Below, one piece after another: positions 6,123-12,273 of a stretch of DNA of 12,273 bases. Each line of letters starts with the position of its first letter. Position 1 is the stretch's first letter. The notes below the pieces were generated by a model, which ran no database searches, was not told the DNA's origin, and worked only from the letters and a program-made list of their open reading frames with translations. Position numbers and translations under genes: made by a program. Origin of the DNA: DASUSH01 sp050996575 (GTDB taxonomy: Bacteria; Actinomycetota; Thermoleophilia; Solirubrobacterales; 70-9); contig JBPCRS010000188.1 in NCBI GenBank assembly GCA_050996575.1, forward strand, positions 1-12,273. The letters are read 5' to 3'.

Positions 6123-7005
6123 TATGCGGCGGAAGGATGCGGAGCGGGCCGAGGCACGAGCCCTGAGGCAGGAGGGTTGGGCTCTGCGACCAATTGCCGT
6201 GAGGCTGGGCGTCTGCATCTCGTCGGTAAGCGTCTGGGTTCGAGACATCGAACTCCCCGTTACGGAACAAGCGCAGGCACCAGCTAGGCCGGCTCTTAAG
6301 GAGAACACCAAGCGCTGTGGCCAATGCCGAAAGGTGCTACCGCTGTCCGCATTCAATCGCTCCGGCGACGGTCGCCAAGCCTGGTGCCGCGAATGTTTTC
6401 GCAGGTACTTCAGGGAGCGCGGGGATCTTCATCGCAAACAATCGAGCACGTCCAAGCGTCGCCGGAAGCTCGAGGCCCGCACACTCGTGAACGACGAGCT
6501 TGCGAGAAGCGTATGCGTCGACTGCGGCGAAGTCGATTCGAACGTCCTCGAGTTCGATCACCTTGGCGAGAAGCGTGGCTCAGTCAGTTCTCTCGTGGAT
6601 TCCGGCTTGTCAGTTCGGGCGCTTCGGCTTGAGATCGAGCGTTGCGACGTCGTCTGCGTTAACTGCCATCGGCGCCGATCGGCCATCCGAGGTCGGTGGT
6701 GGCGCGTCGACCCGGATCAGCTCGCGCGGAATCGAAACCTTCTGCCGTGTCAGCTAAGGAATCTTTTGCATGTGAAGGATGCCTTGCTGGCATGCGGCTG
6801 CGTCGATTGCGGTCTGGCTGACCTCGTCGTTCTCGACTTCGATCACGTGGGTCAGAAGCGTGGTTGTGTCTCGACCATGGCTCGGTCCGGGGTGGGGCTC
6901 GAGCGCCTCAAAGCCGAGATCGCCGAGTGCGAGGTTCGATGCGCGAACTGCCATCGGCGAATGACGCTTACTCGCGCTCAAGGAGCTGAACTCCTCGTAA
7001 GCTGA
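6115..7005 (+). CDS. HTH + zinc-ribbon + tandem HNH-type nuclease-like protein
   Basis: A 296-residue modular protein. Residues about 6-46 look like a helix-turn-helix (ALRQEGWALRPIAVRLGVC then SSVSVWVRDI), as in resolvase-type HTH domains. Residues 68-94 are a Cys4 zinc ribbon (C68xxC71, C91xxC94). Then two copies of one HNH-like module follow: C134xxC137, DH149, C181-V-N-C184-H185, and C229xxC232, DH244, C276-A-N-C279-H280. Spacing is identical in both (12 residues from second Cys to DH, 36 from His to His), with about 30 identities in 54 aligned positions by eye. DNA binding and nuclease activity are inferred. No ribosome binding site precedes ATG 6115 or the alternative ATG 6124, so translation may be leaderless. 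GC is clearly lower than in the thi genes (33/60 in 6541-6600 against 44/60 in 5461-5520), suggesting later acquisition. It is overlapped by a LexA-like box and ends 4 nt before tRNA-Lys. Confidence 0.8.
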   Translation: MFAMRRKDAERAEARALRQEGWALRPIAVRLGVCISSVSVWVRDIELPVTEQAQAPARPALKENTKRCGQCRKVLPLSAFNRSGDGRQAWCRECFRRYFRERGDLHRKQSSTSKRRRKLEARTLVNDELARSVCVDCGEVDSNVLEFDHLGEKRGSVSSLVDSGLSVRALRLEIERCDVVCVNCHRRRSAIRGRWWRVDPDQLARNRNLLPCQLRNLLHVKDALLACGCVDCGLADLVVLDFDHVGQKRGCVSTMARSGVGLERLKAEIAECEVRCANCHRRMTLTRAQGAELLVS

Positions 7006-7009
7006 TTAG

Positions 7010-7084
7010 GCCCCCGTAGCTCAGTGGTTTAGAGCGGCGGGCTTTTAACCCGCGCGGCGCTCGGTTCGATTCCGGCCGGGGGTA
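7010..7084 (+). tRNA. tRNA-Lys (anticodon UUU)
   Basis: A 75-nt cloverleaf. Acceptor GCCCCCG (7010-7016) pairs with CGGGGGT (7077-7083, closing with a G-U), the discriminator is A7084, and no CCA is encoded. The D arm is GCTC-AGTGGTTTA-GAGC. The anticodon arm is GCGGG-CTTTTAA-CCCGC, giving anticodon TTT with U33 and A37 in place. The T loop is TTCGATT within CTCGG/CCGGC. The outer T-stem pair is C-C, a mismatch, and the variable loop is 6 nt, so the fold is slightly imperfect but all identity features are present. It starts 4 nt after the stop of the HNH gene on the same strand, so any private promoter must lie inside that gene. Confidence 0.9.
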
Positions 7085-7101
7085 TCTGATCACGCATTTC
7101 C

Positions 7102-7364
7102 CTACCCCTCCAGCCCCACGGCTGCGAGCGCCGCAGCTCGGCTGAGGAAGCCCTCGGCCTTCACGGCCTTCCGTCTCTCAGGGTGAAGACGAAGCCGATT
7201 GGTGAGTCGAGCTCCACGCCGCTTTCACGTCCAACCGTCCTGACGTGTCCGACCGCGACGACGCGATCGCCGAGATCGTGACGTTCCCCTCGGCACCACC
7301 GACGATCGCCGCGCCGCTCGATTTCGGCGTCGAGCGACGAGAGCATCTCCTTCTCCTCAGACAT
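7102..7364 (-). pseudogene. frameshifted and shortened SnoaL-like (NTF2-fold) protein gene
   Basis: From ATG 7364 the frame reads MSEEKEMLSSLDAEI, then the recognisable end of a SnoaL-like domain: LGDRVVAVGHVRTVGRESG followed by VELDSPIGFVFTLRDG, and stops at TGA (7161-7163). If one base is restored near 7168-7172 (GGAAGG read as GGAAAGG), translation continues KAVKAEGFLSRAAALAAVG to a TAG at 7102-7104, just how this family normally ends (DGK-x-V-x-x-x-x-F-x-x-x-x-x-AL). The decoded total is about 87 residues against roughly 130 for intact members. The stretch between the MSEE start and GDRVV lacks the usual N-terminal half, suggesting an internal deletion as well. The function of the ancestor is unknown. 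A sequencing error could explain the frameshift but not the missing middle. Confidence 0.65.
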
Positions 7365-7451
7365 CGACGTCGGAGCATCGCCGCGTTACCGGTCATATTC
7401 CTGCACCTAGCGTCGCCCGTACCGCCGAGCCGTTCTCTAGCTTGATCCCTC

Positions 7452-8111
7452 GTGCGCCTTGCCAAGCGTGAACCTGCCGCGATCCTGTTCGCCGCGCAGC
7501 TCTGCGCCCTCCTGATCTACCCGTTCCTGGACGAGAGCGCCGCCGGCCGTGCGGTGATCAGCGCGCTTGGGATCGCGTTTCTGGGCCTCGTCGTGCTCTC
7601 CGTCCGCAGCTCGCCCGCTTGGACGACCCTCGGAATCGCGCTCGCCATCCCGGCGACGGTCCTGCTGGTGATCCAGGCCGTCACGGGCGATGACGAGCTC
7701 CTGCCGTACTCGTCGGCCTTGGAGGCGGTCCTCTATTTCTACGCCGCCGGCGCGCTGATGGCGTACATGCTCGCGGACCACGAGATCACGCGCGACGAGC
7801 TGTTCGCGGTCGGCGCCACCTTCACCCTCGTCGCTTGGGGGTTCGCCTATGCCTACACCGTCTGCCAGGCGATCGAGCCGGGAAGCTTCACGGCAGCGGT
7901 CGACCCCGCGGCAAACCGATCCTGGGTCGAGCTCCTCTTTCTCAGCTTCACCACCCTGACGAGCACCGGCCTCAGCGACGTGATCCCGGTCAGGCCGTTC
8001 GCGCGCTCGATGGTGATGATCGAGCAACTGGCAGGCCTCGGCTACGTGGCGATGATCGTCTCGCGCCTCGTGGCTCTGACCGTGCTGAACCGTCAGACGC
8101 TCAATCGGTGA
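7452..8111 (+). CDS. ion-channel-like membrane protein (Ion_trans_2 type) with altered selectivity filter
   Basis: A 219-residue protein with six hydrophobic segments at about 9-26, 32-51, 57-77, 87-107, 117-138 and 186-210. A re-entrant pore loop sits between the last two: WVELLFLSFTTLTSTGLSDVIP (158-179, quoted here only for its layout: pore helix, filter, D-x-x-P exit). This is the arrangement of two-helix-pore potassium channels, where the filter is normally T-V-G-Y-G-D. Here it is S171-T-G-L-S-D176: the middle Gly and the Asp are kept, but Tyr is Leu and the second Gly is Ser. Potassium selectivity is therefore doubtful. Most helices before the pore have few charges and there is no voltage-sensor Arg series, and no RCK domain follows. 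GTG 7452 is the first start after an in-frame TGA (7443-7445); no clear ribosome binding site is seen. Confidence 0.8.
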   Translation: MRLAKREPAAILFAAQLCALLIYPFLDESAAGRAVISALGIAFLGLVVLSVRSSPAWTTLGIALAIPATVLLVIQAVTGDDELLPYSSALEAVLYFYAAGALMAYMLADHEITRDELFAVGATFTLVAWGFAYAYTVCQAIEPGSFTAAVDPAANRSWVELLFLSFTTLTSTGLSDVIPVRPFARSMVMIEQLAGLGYVAMIVSRLVALTVLNRQTLNR

Positions 8112-8183
8112 GCGAGCACTCGATGCTCGATCAGGGGGTTCCGACGTCGAACGAGGTCCTGCCCAAGTAGCCCTGACGAGAAA

Positions 8184-8209
8184 GGAGGGGCGGCTATCGC
8201 CGCACCTCC
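8184..8209 (+). terminator. stem-loop after the channel gene, possible terminator
   Basis: GGAGG-G-GCGGC, loop TATC, GCCGC-A-CCTCC forms two 5-bp GC-rich stems separated by one G-A mismatch. It begins 72 nt after the channel stop. No T run follows, so a simple intrinsic terminator is not certain. The left arm also contains AAAGGAGG, so a ribosome-site-occluding hairpin for the following stretch is another reading. The rest of 8112-8343 shows no convincing gene. Confidence 0.35.
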
Positions 8210-8343
8210 ATGTCTCGACTGGGTTCGACGGACTACGAGGTGGGAGGTGATAAGGAGAACGCCGGGGGCGCGCTGTTATTACGGAGGTATCGTGTGCGCG
8301 CCATCACGCTGCCGCGAAGCCTCAACTGATATCGAAGGGATGA

Positions 8344-9873
8344 ATGGCTAGCGACGAATCGGACCGGGAGGCAGGGACCGAGGCGACGGAGGACGATGAG
8401 GAGTCCTCCCGCGGACGCACGCTCGCGATCGTCGCATTGCTCGCGATTGCCGCCACGCTCGTCTATGTCCTAGTTCTCAACAAAGACGAGTACACGCTCA
8501 CCGCCGAGTTCGAGAACGCGAGCCAGCTCGTCTCCGGCAACGAGGTCTTTATTGGCGGCGTTCTGGTCGGCACGGTCAAGGAAATCGAGCTCGGCGACGA
8601 CGGTGACGCGCTCGTCACCTTCTCGGTCAACGAGGAGCACGCACCGCTTTCGCGCGGCACCGTCGCCACGGTGCGCTCGTTCTCGCTCTCGGGGGTGGCG
8701 AACCGCCAGATCCAGCTCTCGCTGCCGCCCGAGGGCGATGACTCGGCCTCCTATGCGGGCGGCGCGACCGCCGCCGGCGAGCCGATCGAATCAGGCGGCG
8801 TGCTGACCCGCTCGGAGACCGTCTCCGAGGTCGACCTCGACGAGGTCTTCAACACGCTCGACGCGCGCACCGTCCGCAACCTGAAGAAGGTGATCAAGGG
8901 CTTCGAGGTCTCCTACGACGGCGTCGGCGAGCAGGCGAACAAGGGCTTTCGCTACTTGAACCCCTTCCTCTCGACCTCGCGCCGGGTCTTCGGCGAGCTA
9001 AACCGCGACGAGCAGGCGCTGCAGTCATTGATCGTCGACGGCTCGAAGCTCTCCGGCGCGCTCGCCGAAAGGGCCCCCGACCTCGAGGCACTGATCGGGA
9101 ACCTGAACACCTTCCAGGGCGCGCTGGCAAACCAGAAAGCCTCGCTATCGGAGGCCGTCCAGGAGTTCCCCGACTTCATGCGCCAGGCGAACACCACCTT
9201 CGTCAACCTGAGAGCCACGCTCGACGACGTCGACCCGCTCGTCGACGCCTCGAAGCCGGTCGCGATCCGCCTGCGCCCGTTCTTCGCCGAGTTCCGCGGC
9301 GCCGCCGCCGACGCCGTGCCGACGATCCGCGATCTCGACCAGCTCGTCTTGCGCCCCGGCCCCGCCAACGACCTCGTCGACCTCAACCGCCTCCAGCCCG
9401 CGGTCACCGAGGCCGCGCTGGGCTCGGGCTCGCCGACCTGCGCCGCCAACCCGAACTCGGTCGAAGACCTCCAGTCCGCCGCCGACGACGACTTCACCCA
9501 GGGCGCCTTCGGCGAGCAGATCTGCGCGCTAAGGGACGGCCGCCCGGCGCTCGCCTTCCTGCGCGCCTACACGCCCGAGCTCGGCGCCTGGTTCGACGAC
9601 TTCGCCAACTCGGGGATCGACGATGCGAATGGCGGCATGGGCCGGATCTCGACGAACTTCAACGCATTCACCCCGTCGACCGGCGTTCCCGGGTCGCTGC
9701 CGAACATCTTCGAGACGCCGCTCTCGCCGTCCGAGGCGTTCGCCGGGCTAACCCAAAACCTGAGGTCGCGCTGCCCCGGCGCGAACGAGCGCAACCCCGG
9801 TGACAACTCGACCCCGTTCACCGAGAACGGCACGCTTGACTGCGACCCGACCGAGGTGCCGCCCGGGCCGTGA
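8344..9873 (+). CDS. Mce/MlaD-domain protein (lipid-transport type), solitary
   Basis: A 509-residue membrane-anchored protein. Acidic N-terminal tail (1-24), a single membrane helix at about 25-46, then an MlaD/Mce domain at about 49-127 (YTLTAEFENASQLVSGNEV, then GGVLVGTVKEIELGDDGDALV and the closing SFSLSGVANRQIQLSLPPE). A long, mostly helical region (about 165-330) matches the alpha-helical tube part of Mce proteins. A C-terminal region carries four Cys (366, 394, 477, 500) and RAYTPELGAW with a Gly-Gly-Met-Gly-Arg segment as in actinobacterial Mce proteins. It should face the cell exterior and handle lipids or other hydrophobic substrates. GAAGGGA (8334-8340) just ahead of ATG 8344 is a close ribosome site. 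No YrbE permease, MlaF ATPase or second mce gene is adjacent, unlike the usual six-gene mce operon, so partners must be elsewhere. It ends 13 nt from the convergent purH stop. Confidence 0.88.
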   Translation: MASDESDREAGTEATEDDEESSRGRTLAIVALLAIAATLVYVLVLNKDEYTLTAEFENASQLVSGNEVFIGGVLVGTVKEIELGDDGDALVTFSVNEEHAPLSRGTVATVRSFSLSGVANRQIQLSLPPEGDDSASYAGGATAAGEPIESGGVLTRSETVSEVDLDEVFNTLDARTVRNLKKVIKGFEVSYDGVGEQANKGFRYLNPFLSTSRRVFGELNRDEQALQSLIVDGSKLSGALAERAPDLEALIGNLNTFQGALANQKASLSEAVQEFPDFMRQANTTFVNLRATLDDVDPLVDASKPVAIRLRPFFAEFRGAAADAVPTIRDLDQLVLRPGPANDLVDLNRLQPAVTEAALGSGSPTCAANPNSVEDLQSAADDDFTQGAFGEQICALRDGRPALAFLRAYTPELGAWFDDFANSGIDDANGGMGRISTNFNAFTPSTGVPGSLPNIFETPLSPSEAFAGLTQNLRSRCPGANERNPGDNSTPFTENGTLDCDPTEVPPGP

Positions 9874-9886
9874 CGAATCGCTAGAT

Positions 9887-11515
9887 CTAGTGGCGAAAGT
9901 GCCGGCGACCGGTGAAGACCATCGCCGCGCCGGCCGCGTCGCAGGCTTCGACGACCTCCGGGTCGCGTTTCGAGCCACCGGGCTGGATAAGAGCGCCGAC
10001 CCCGGCGGCGATCGCCGTCTCGGGGCCATCGGGGAACGGGAAGAACGCATCCGAGGCGCACGCTGAGCCCTCGAGCAGCCCGGCAGCTTCTCCGCCGCGC
10101 GCATCGTTCGCCTTGTCGATCGCGATCCGGACCGAGTCGACGCGGCTCATCTGACCGGCACCGATCCCCAGCGTCGCCCCCTCCTTCGCAAGCACGATCG
10201 CGTTCGATCGAACGTGCCGGCAGACCTTCCAGGCGAACAGTAGGTCCGACCATTGCTGGTCACTCGGCTCAGCCTTCGTTGCCGTCTCCATCTCTTCGCG
10301 GCTCTCGGTGACGCGGTCCGAGTCCTGGACGAGGAGGCCACCGCGAACTCGCTTGAAGTCGCGCTCCGCGGCGTCGGGGTTGCGGCGTTCGGTGTCCTCG
10401 AGGATCCGGATCGCCTCCTTTTGCGCCAGTACCTCGAGCGCGCCGCCGCCGTAGCCGGGCGCGATCAGCACCTCGACGAAGTTCTGATGAAGTCGCTCGG
10501 CGAGTGGCAGCGAGACCTCGCGGTTGAGCGCGATCACCCCGCCGAAGGCGGAGAGCGGGTCGCACGAGAGCGCCCGCTCGTATGCGTCCTCGATCTCGCC
10601 GGCGATCGCCACCCCGCAGGGGTTGTTGTGCTTGACGATCGCGCAGGCCGGCCCGTCGAATTCGTCGACCAGCCGCCGCGCTGAATCGAGGTCGAGCACG
10701 TTGTTGGCCGAGAGCTCCTTGCCGTGCAGCTTCGCCACCCGCGAGAGCACATGCGAGCGGGCGCCGACCTCGGTGTAGAGAGCCGCGCCCTGGTGCGGGT
10801 TCTCGCCGTAGGAGAGGTCGAGGAATTTCTCCCATGCGGTGACGACGTGGCTCGGGAAGAGCTCGTAGCGGGTTCCGAACCAGCGGCTGATCGCGGCGTC
10901 ATAGCGCGCCGTCGTCGCAAAAGCCTCGTTCGCGAGCCAGTGCCGCGTGCCGCCGGAGATCTCGCCGCCCGACTCCTCGAGCTCGGCGAGCACGGCGTCG
11001 TAGCTCTCGGGGCTGACGACGACGGCGACGTGGCTGTGGTTCTTCGCCGCGGCGCGGATCATCGTCGGAACGCCGATATCGATGTTCTCGACCGCCTCGG
11101 CCTCGGAGACGTCCAGCCTGGCGACGGTGCGCTCGAACGGGTAGAGGTTGACGCAGACGAGGTCGATTGGCTCGATCCCCTCGGCCTCGAGCGTCGCCAT
11201 GTGCTCGGGGTCGTCGCGGACTGCGAGCAGCGCCGCGTGGAGTCGCGGGTGAAGTGTCTTCACCCGTCCGCCGAGGATCTCGGGTTGCCCGGTCTCCTCC
11301 TCGACCGAGCGCACATCGAGGCCGGCGTCGAGAAGCGCCTTCGCCGTGCCGCCGGTCGAGATCAGCTCGATCCCGAGCTTTTCGAGACCCTTGGCGAAGT
11401 CGCCGACGCCGGTCTTGTCGGAAACCGAGATCAGCGCCCGGCGCACCTTCAGCGGCCGCTCGGCCGATGCTGCCACTCCGGCTGCTGCGCTCGTCGATAT
11501 CGCCTCACCCGACAC
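9887..11515 (-). CDS. purH: bifunctional AICAR formyltransferase / IMP cyclohydrolase
   Basis: A 542-residue, full-length enzyme for the last two steps of de novo IMP synthesis. The N-terminal MGS-like IMP cyclohydrolase domain (about 25-150) shows RALISVSDKTG, STGGTAKAL, GGRVKTLHPRLHAALLA (82-98) and AAAKNHSHVAVV. The AICAR formyltransferase part shows YGENPHQ (236-242), the catalytic KHNNPCG (295-301, Lys295-His296), SAFGGVIALN, RGGLLVQDSD, NAIVLAKEGATLGIGAGQMSRVDS and SDAFFPFPDG, and ends MVFTGRRHFRH as in the family. The GTG start at 11515 gives an Ala/Ser-rich extension of about 22 residues before the domain; the GTG of Val24 is a possible shorter start. It follows purN with a 54-nt gap containing a strong inverted repeat, and converges on the Mce gene. 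Confidence 0.97.
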   Translation of the reverse strand: MSGEAISTSAAAGVAASAERPLKVRRALISVSDKTGVGDFAKGLEKLGIELISTGGTAKALLDAGLDVRSVEEETGQPEILGGRVKTLHPRLHAALLAVRDDPEHMATLEAEGIEPIDLVCVNLYPFERTVARLDVSEAEAVENIDIGVPTMIRAAAKNHSHVAVVVSPESYDAVLAELEESGGEISGGTRHWLANEAFATTARYDAAISRWFGTRYELFPSHVVTAWEKFLDLSYGENPHQGAALYTEVGARSHVLSRVAKLHGKELSANNVLDLDSARRLVDEFDGPACAIVKHNNPCGVAIAGEIEDAYERALSCDPLSAFGGVIALNREVSLPLAERLHQNFVEVLIAPGYGGGALEVLAQKEAIRILEDTERRNPDAAERDFKRVRGGLLVQDSDRVTESREEMETATKAEPSDQQWSDLLFAWKVCRHVRSNAIVLAKEGATLGIGAGQMSRVDSVRIAIDKANDARGGEAAGLLEGSACASDAFFPFPDGPETAIAAGVGALIQPGGSKRDPEVVEACDAAGAAMVFTGRRHFRH

Positions 11516-11542
11516 GGAGGCGATCCTAAGGGACGCGGGCGC

Positions 11543-11566
11543 GGGGACAGACTGAAGTCTGTCCCC
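11543..11566. repeat. 24-nt inverted repeat between purN and purH
   Basis: GGGGACAGACT (11543-11553), a 2-nt GA centre, then AGTCTGTCCCC (11556-11566): eleven perfect complementary bases on each side. It lies inside the 54-nt gap between the purN stop and the purH start, both on the minus strand. In RNA it would form a stable hairpin. On the minus strand no T run follows, so it is not a standard terminator. The form is like dispersed REP-type palindromes; only one copy is in this window. Confidence 0.75.
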
Positions 11567-11569
11567 GTT

Positions 11570-12205
11570 CTATGGGTCCCGGCGCGGGAGGATCCGCACG
11601 ATGCGGGGGTTCTCGGCGTCGATCTCGACGCGGCCGGCGGCGATCAGCCGGATCGCTTCCGGCAGCAACGCGTGCTCGGTCGCGTGAATCGCGCGCTCGA
11701 GCGCCTCGCGGTCGCGATCGGGCGGGATCGGGATCGGCCGCTGCAGGATGATCGGCCCCGAGTCGACCCCTTCGTCGACGTAGTGAACGGTCACCCCTGT
11801 GACCCCGACTCCGTGCGCGAGCGCCTGGCCGATCGCGTCGAGCCCGGGAAACGAGGGAAGCAGCGCCGGGTGGACGTTGACGATCCGGTTGGCGAAGCGG
11901 GCGACGAAGCCGGGAGAGAGCAGCTGCATGTAGCCGGCGAGGACGACGAGATCGGCGTCGATCCGCTCGAGCCAGTCCGCGATCGCTGCGTCGCGTGACT
12001 CGCGAGGCTCGTGCTCGGAGCGGGGGAAGACGGCGGTCTCGATCCCGGCTGATCGCGCCCGCTCGAGCGCGATCGCGTCCGGTTTGTCCGACCCCACTCC
12101 GACGACCTCCACCCCCTCGTGCCCGTGCACCGTGTCGAGGATCGCCTGCAGGTTGGTCCCGGTCCCCGATGCGAGGCCCGCGACCGCGTGGCGCGGGGCA
12201 CTCAA
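11570..12205 (-). CDS. purN: phosphoribosylglycinamide formyltransferase
   Basis: A 211-residue GAR transformylase using 10-formyl-THF in the third step of purine synthesis. The substrate loop is ASGTGTNLQAIL (12-23). LAGYMQLLSPGFV follows at 89-101. The catalytic triad is visible as Asn110 and His112 in NVHPALLPSFPG (110-121) and Asp148 in HYVDEGVDSGPIIL (141-154), the same spacing as in the E. coli enzyme (106/108/144). The TTG at 12205 is the only sensible start, since an in-frame TGA lies three codons upstream (12212-12214). It is followed on the same strand by purH after 54 nt, so the two probably form one transcript. The FPGLDAIGQAL segment replaces the more usual FKG/YPG-x-x-x-x-x-x-A form, without loss of key residues. 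Confidence 0.96.
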   Translation of the reverse strand: MSAPRHAVAGLASGTGTNLQAILDTVHGHEGVEVVGVGSDKPDAIALERARSAGIETAVFPRSEHEPRESRDAAIADWLERIDADLVVLAGYMQLLSPGFVARFANRIVNVHPALLPSFPGLDAIGQALAHGVGVTGVTVHYVDEGVDSGPIILQRPIPIPPDRDREALERAIHATEHALLPEAIRLIAAGRVEIDAENPRIVRILPRRDP

Positions 12206-12273
12206 GCCGCTTCACGGGAGACGAGTAGCGTCGGGTCGCGGCAGCCGCTCGAGCGCGGCCTACCGTCGCCGAT

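Noticed and set aside
8243..8251. GGAGGTGAT, a near-perfect anti-Shine-Dalgarno match
   Set aside because: No ATG, GTG or TTG at a suitable distance downstream leads to a meaningful frame, so it is probably chance.
8210..8329. A 39-codon ATG frame (MSRLGSTDYEVGGDK...) between the channel and Mce genes
   Set aside because: The AAAGGAGG upstream is 21 nt away and inside a hairpin stem; the peptide shows no recognisable features. Could be tested by homologue search, but I cannot support it as a gene.
8292..8351. A GTG-started 19-residue frame with GGAGGT just upstream and its TAG overlapping the Mce start; possible leader peptide
   Set aside because: The spacing from GGAGGT to GTG is only 3 nt and the peptide (MCAPSRCREASTD...) has no runs suggesting attenuation.
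9881..9890. CTAGATCTAG palindrome between the convergent Mce and purH genes
   Set aside because: Only 10 bp, AT-centred and overlapping the purH stop; too short and weak to be a terminator or operator without other evidence.
12206..12273. Possible 3' end of another minus-strand gene, ending TGA overlapped with the purN TTG start (…LLVSREAA)
   Set aside because: Only 22 codons are visible and they match no family I know; it may just be purN leader sequence.

Overview
This is a high-GC window from a bacterial chromosome. The dense, short-spaced gene layout, frequent GTG/TTG starts and the gene families present (DUF3817 membrane protein, long Mce/MlaD protein, fused ThiS-ThiG, HTH/zinc-ribbon/HNH protein) suggest an actinobacterium, most likely of the Thermoleophilia/Solirubrobacterales type. 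That placement is inference from gene content. No rRNA or marker gene in the window proves it.

Positions 1-3797 are mostly a leftward run of five tightly packed genes: thiE (thiamine phosphate synthase), a small four-helix membrane protein, lpdA (dihydrolipoyl dehydrogenase), a DUF3817 membrane protein and a DsbA-like/HCCA-isomerase-like protein. Two of the four junctions are 8-nt overlaps. At the far left the end of a rightward gene with an FN3-like C-terminus runs in from outside and meets this run tail to tail.

Positions 3828-6085 carry the divergent rightward thiamine unit. A TPP riboswitch (about 3828-3914) has its 3' core merged with the ribosome binding site of thiO (glycine oxidase). 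thiO overlaps, by ATGA, a single gene encoding ThiS fused to ThiG. Together with thiE the locus supplies thiazole formation and its coupling to HMP-PP. No thiF, thiC or thiD is in view.

Positions 6086-7084 form a lower-GC islet. It holds a 16-bp perfect palindrome matching the Gram-positive LexA/SOS box, lying on the start of a gene for an HTH + zinc-ribbon + tandem HNH protein, followed 4 nt later by tRNA-Lys(UUU). This is the most interesting part of the window: a probably damage-inducible protein with duplicated nuclease-like domains next to a tRNA gene. Downstream lies a frameshifted remnant of a SnoaL/NTF2-like gene.

Positions 7452-9873 hold a six-helix ion-channel-like protein with an abnormal selectivity filter and a solitary Mce/MlaD-domain protein. 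Positions 9887-12205 are the leftward purN-purH pair (de novo purine synthesis), separated by a near-perfect inverted repeat that looks like a dispersed REP-type element or a hairpin regulator.
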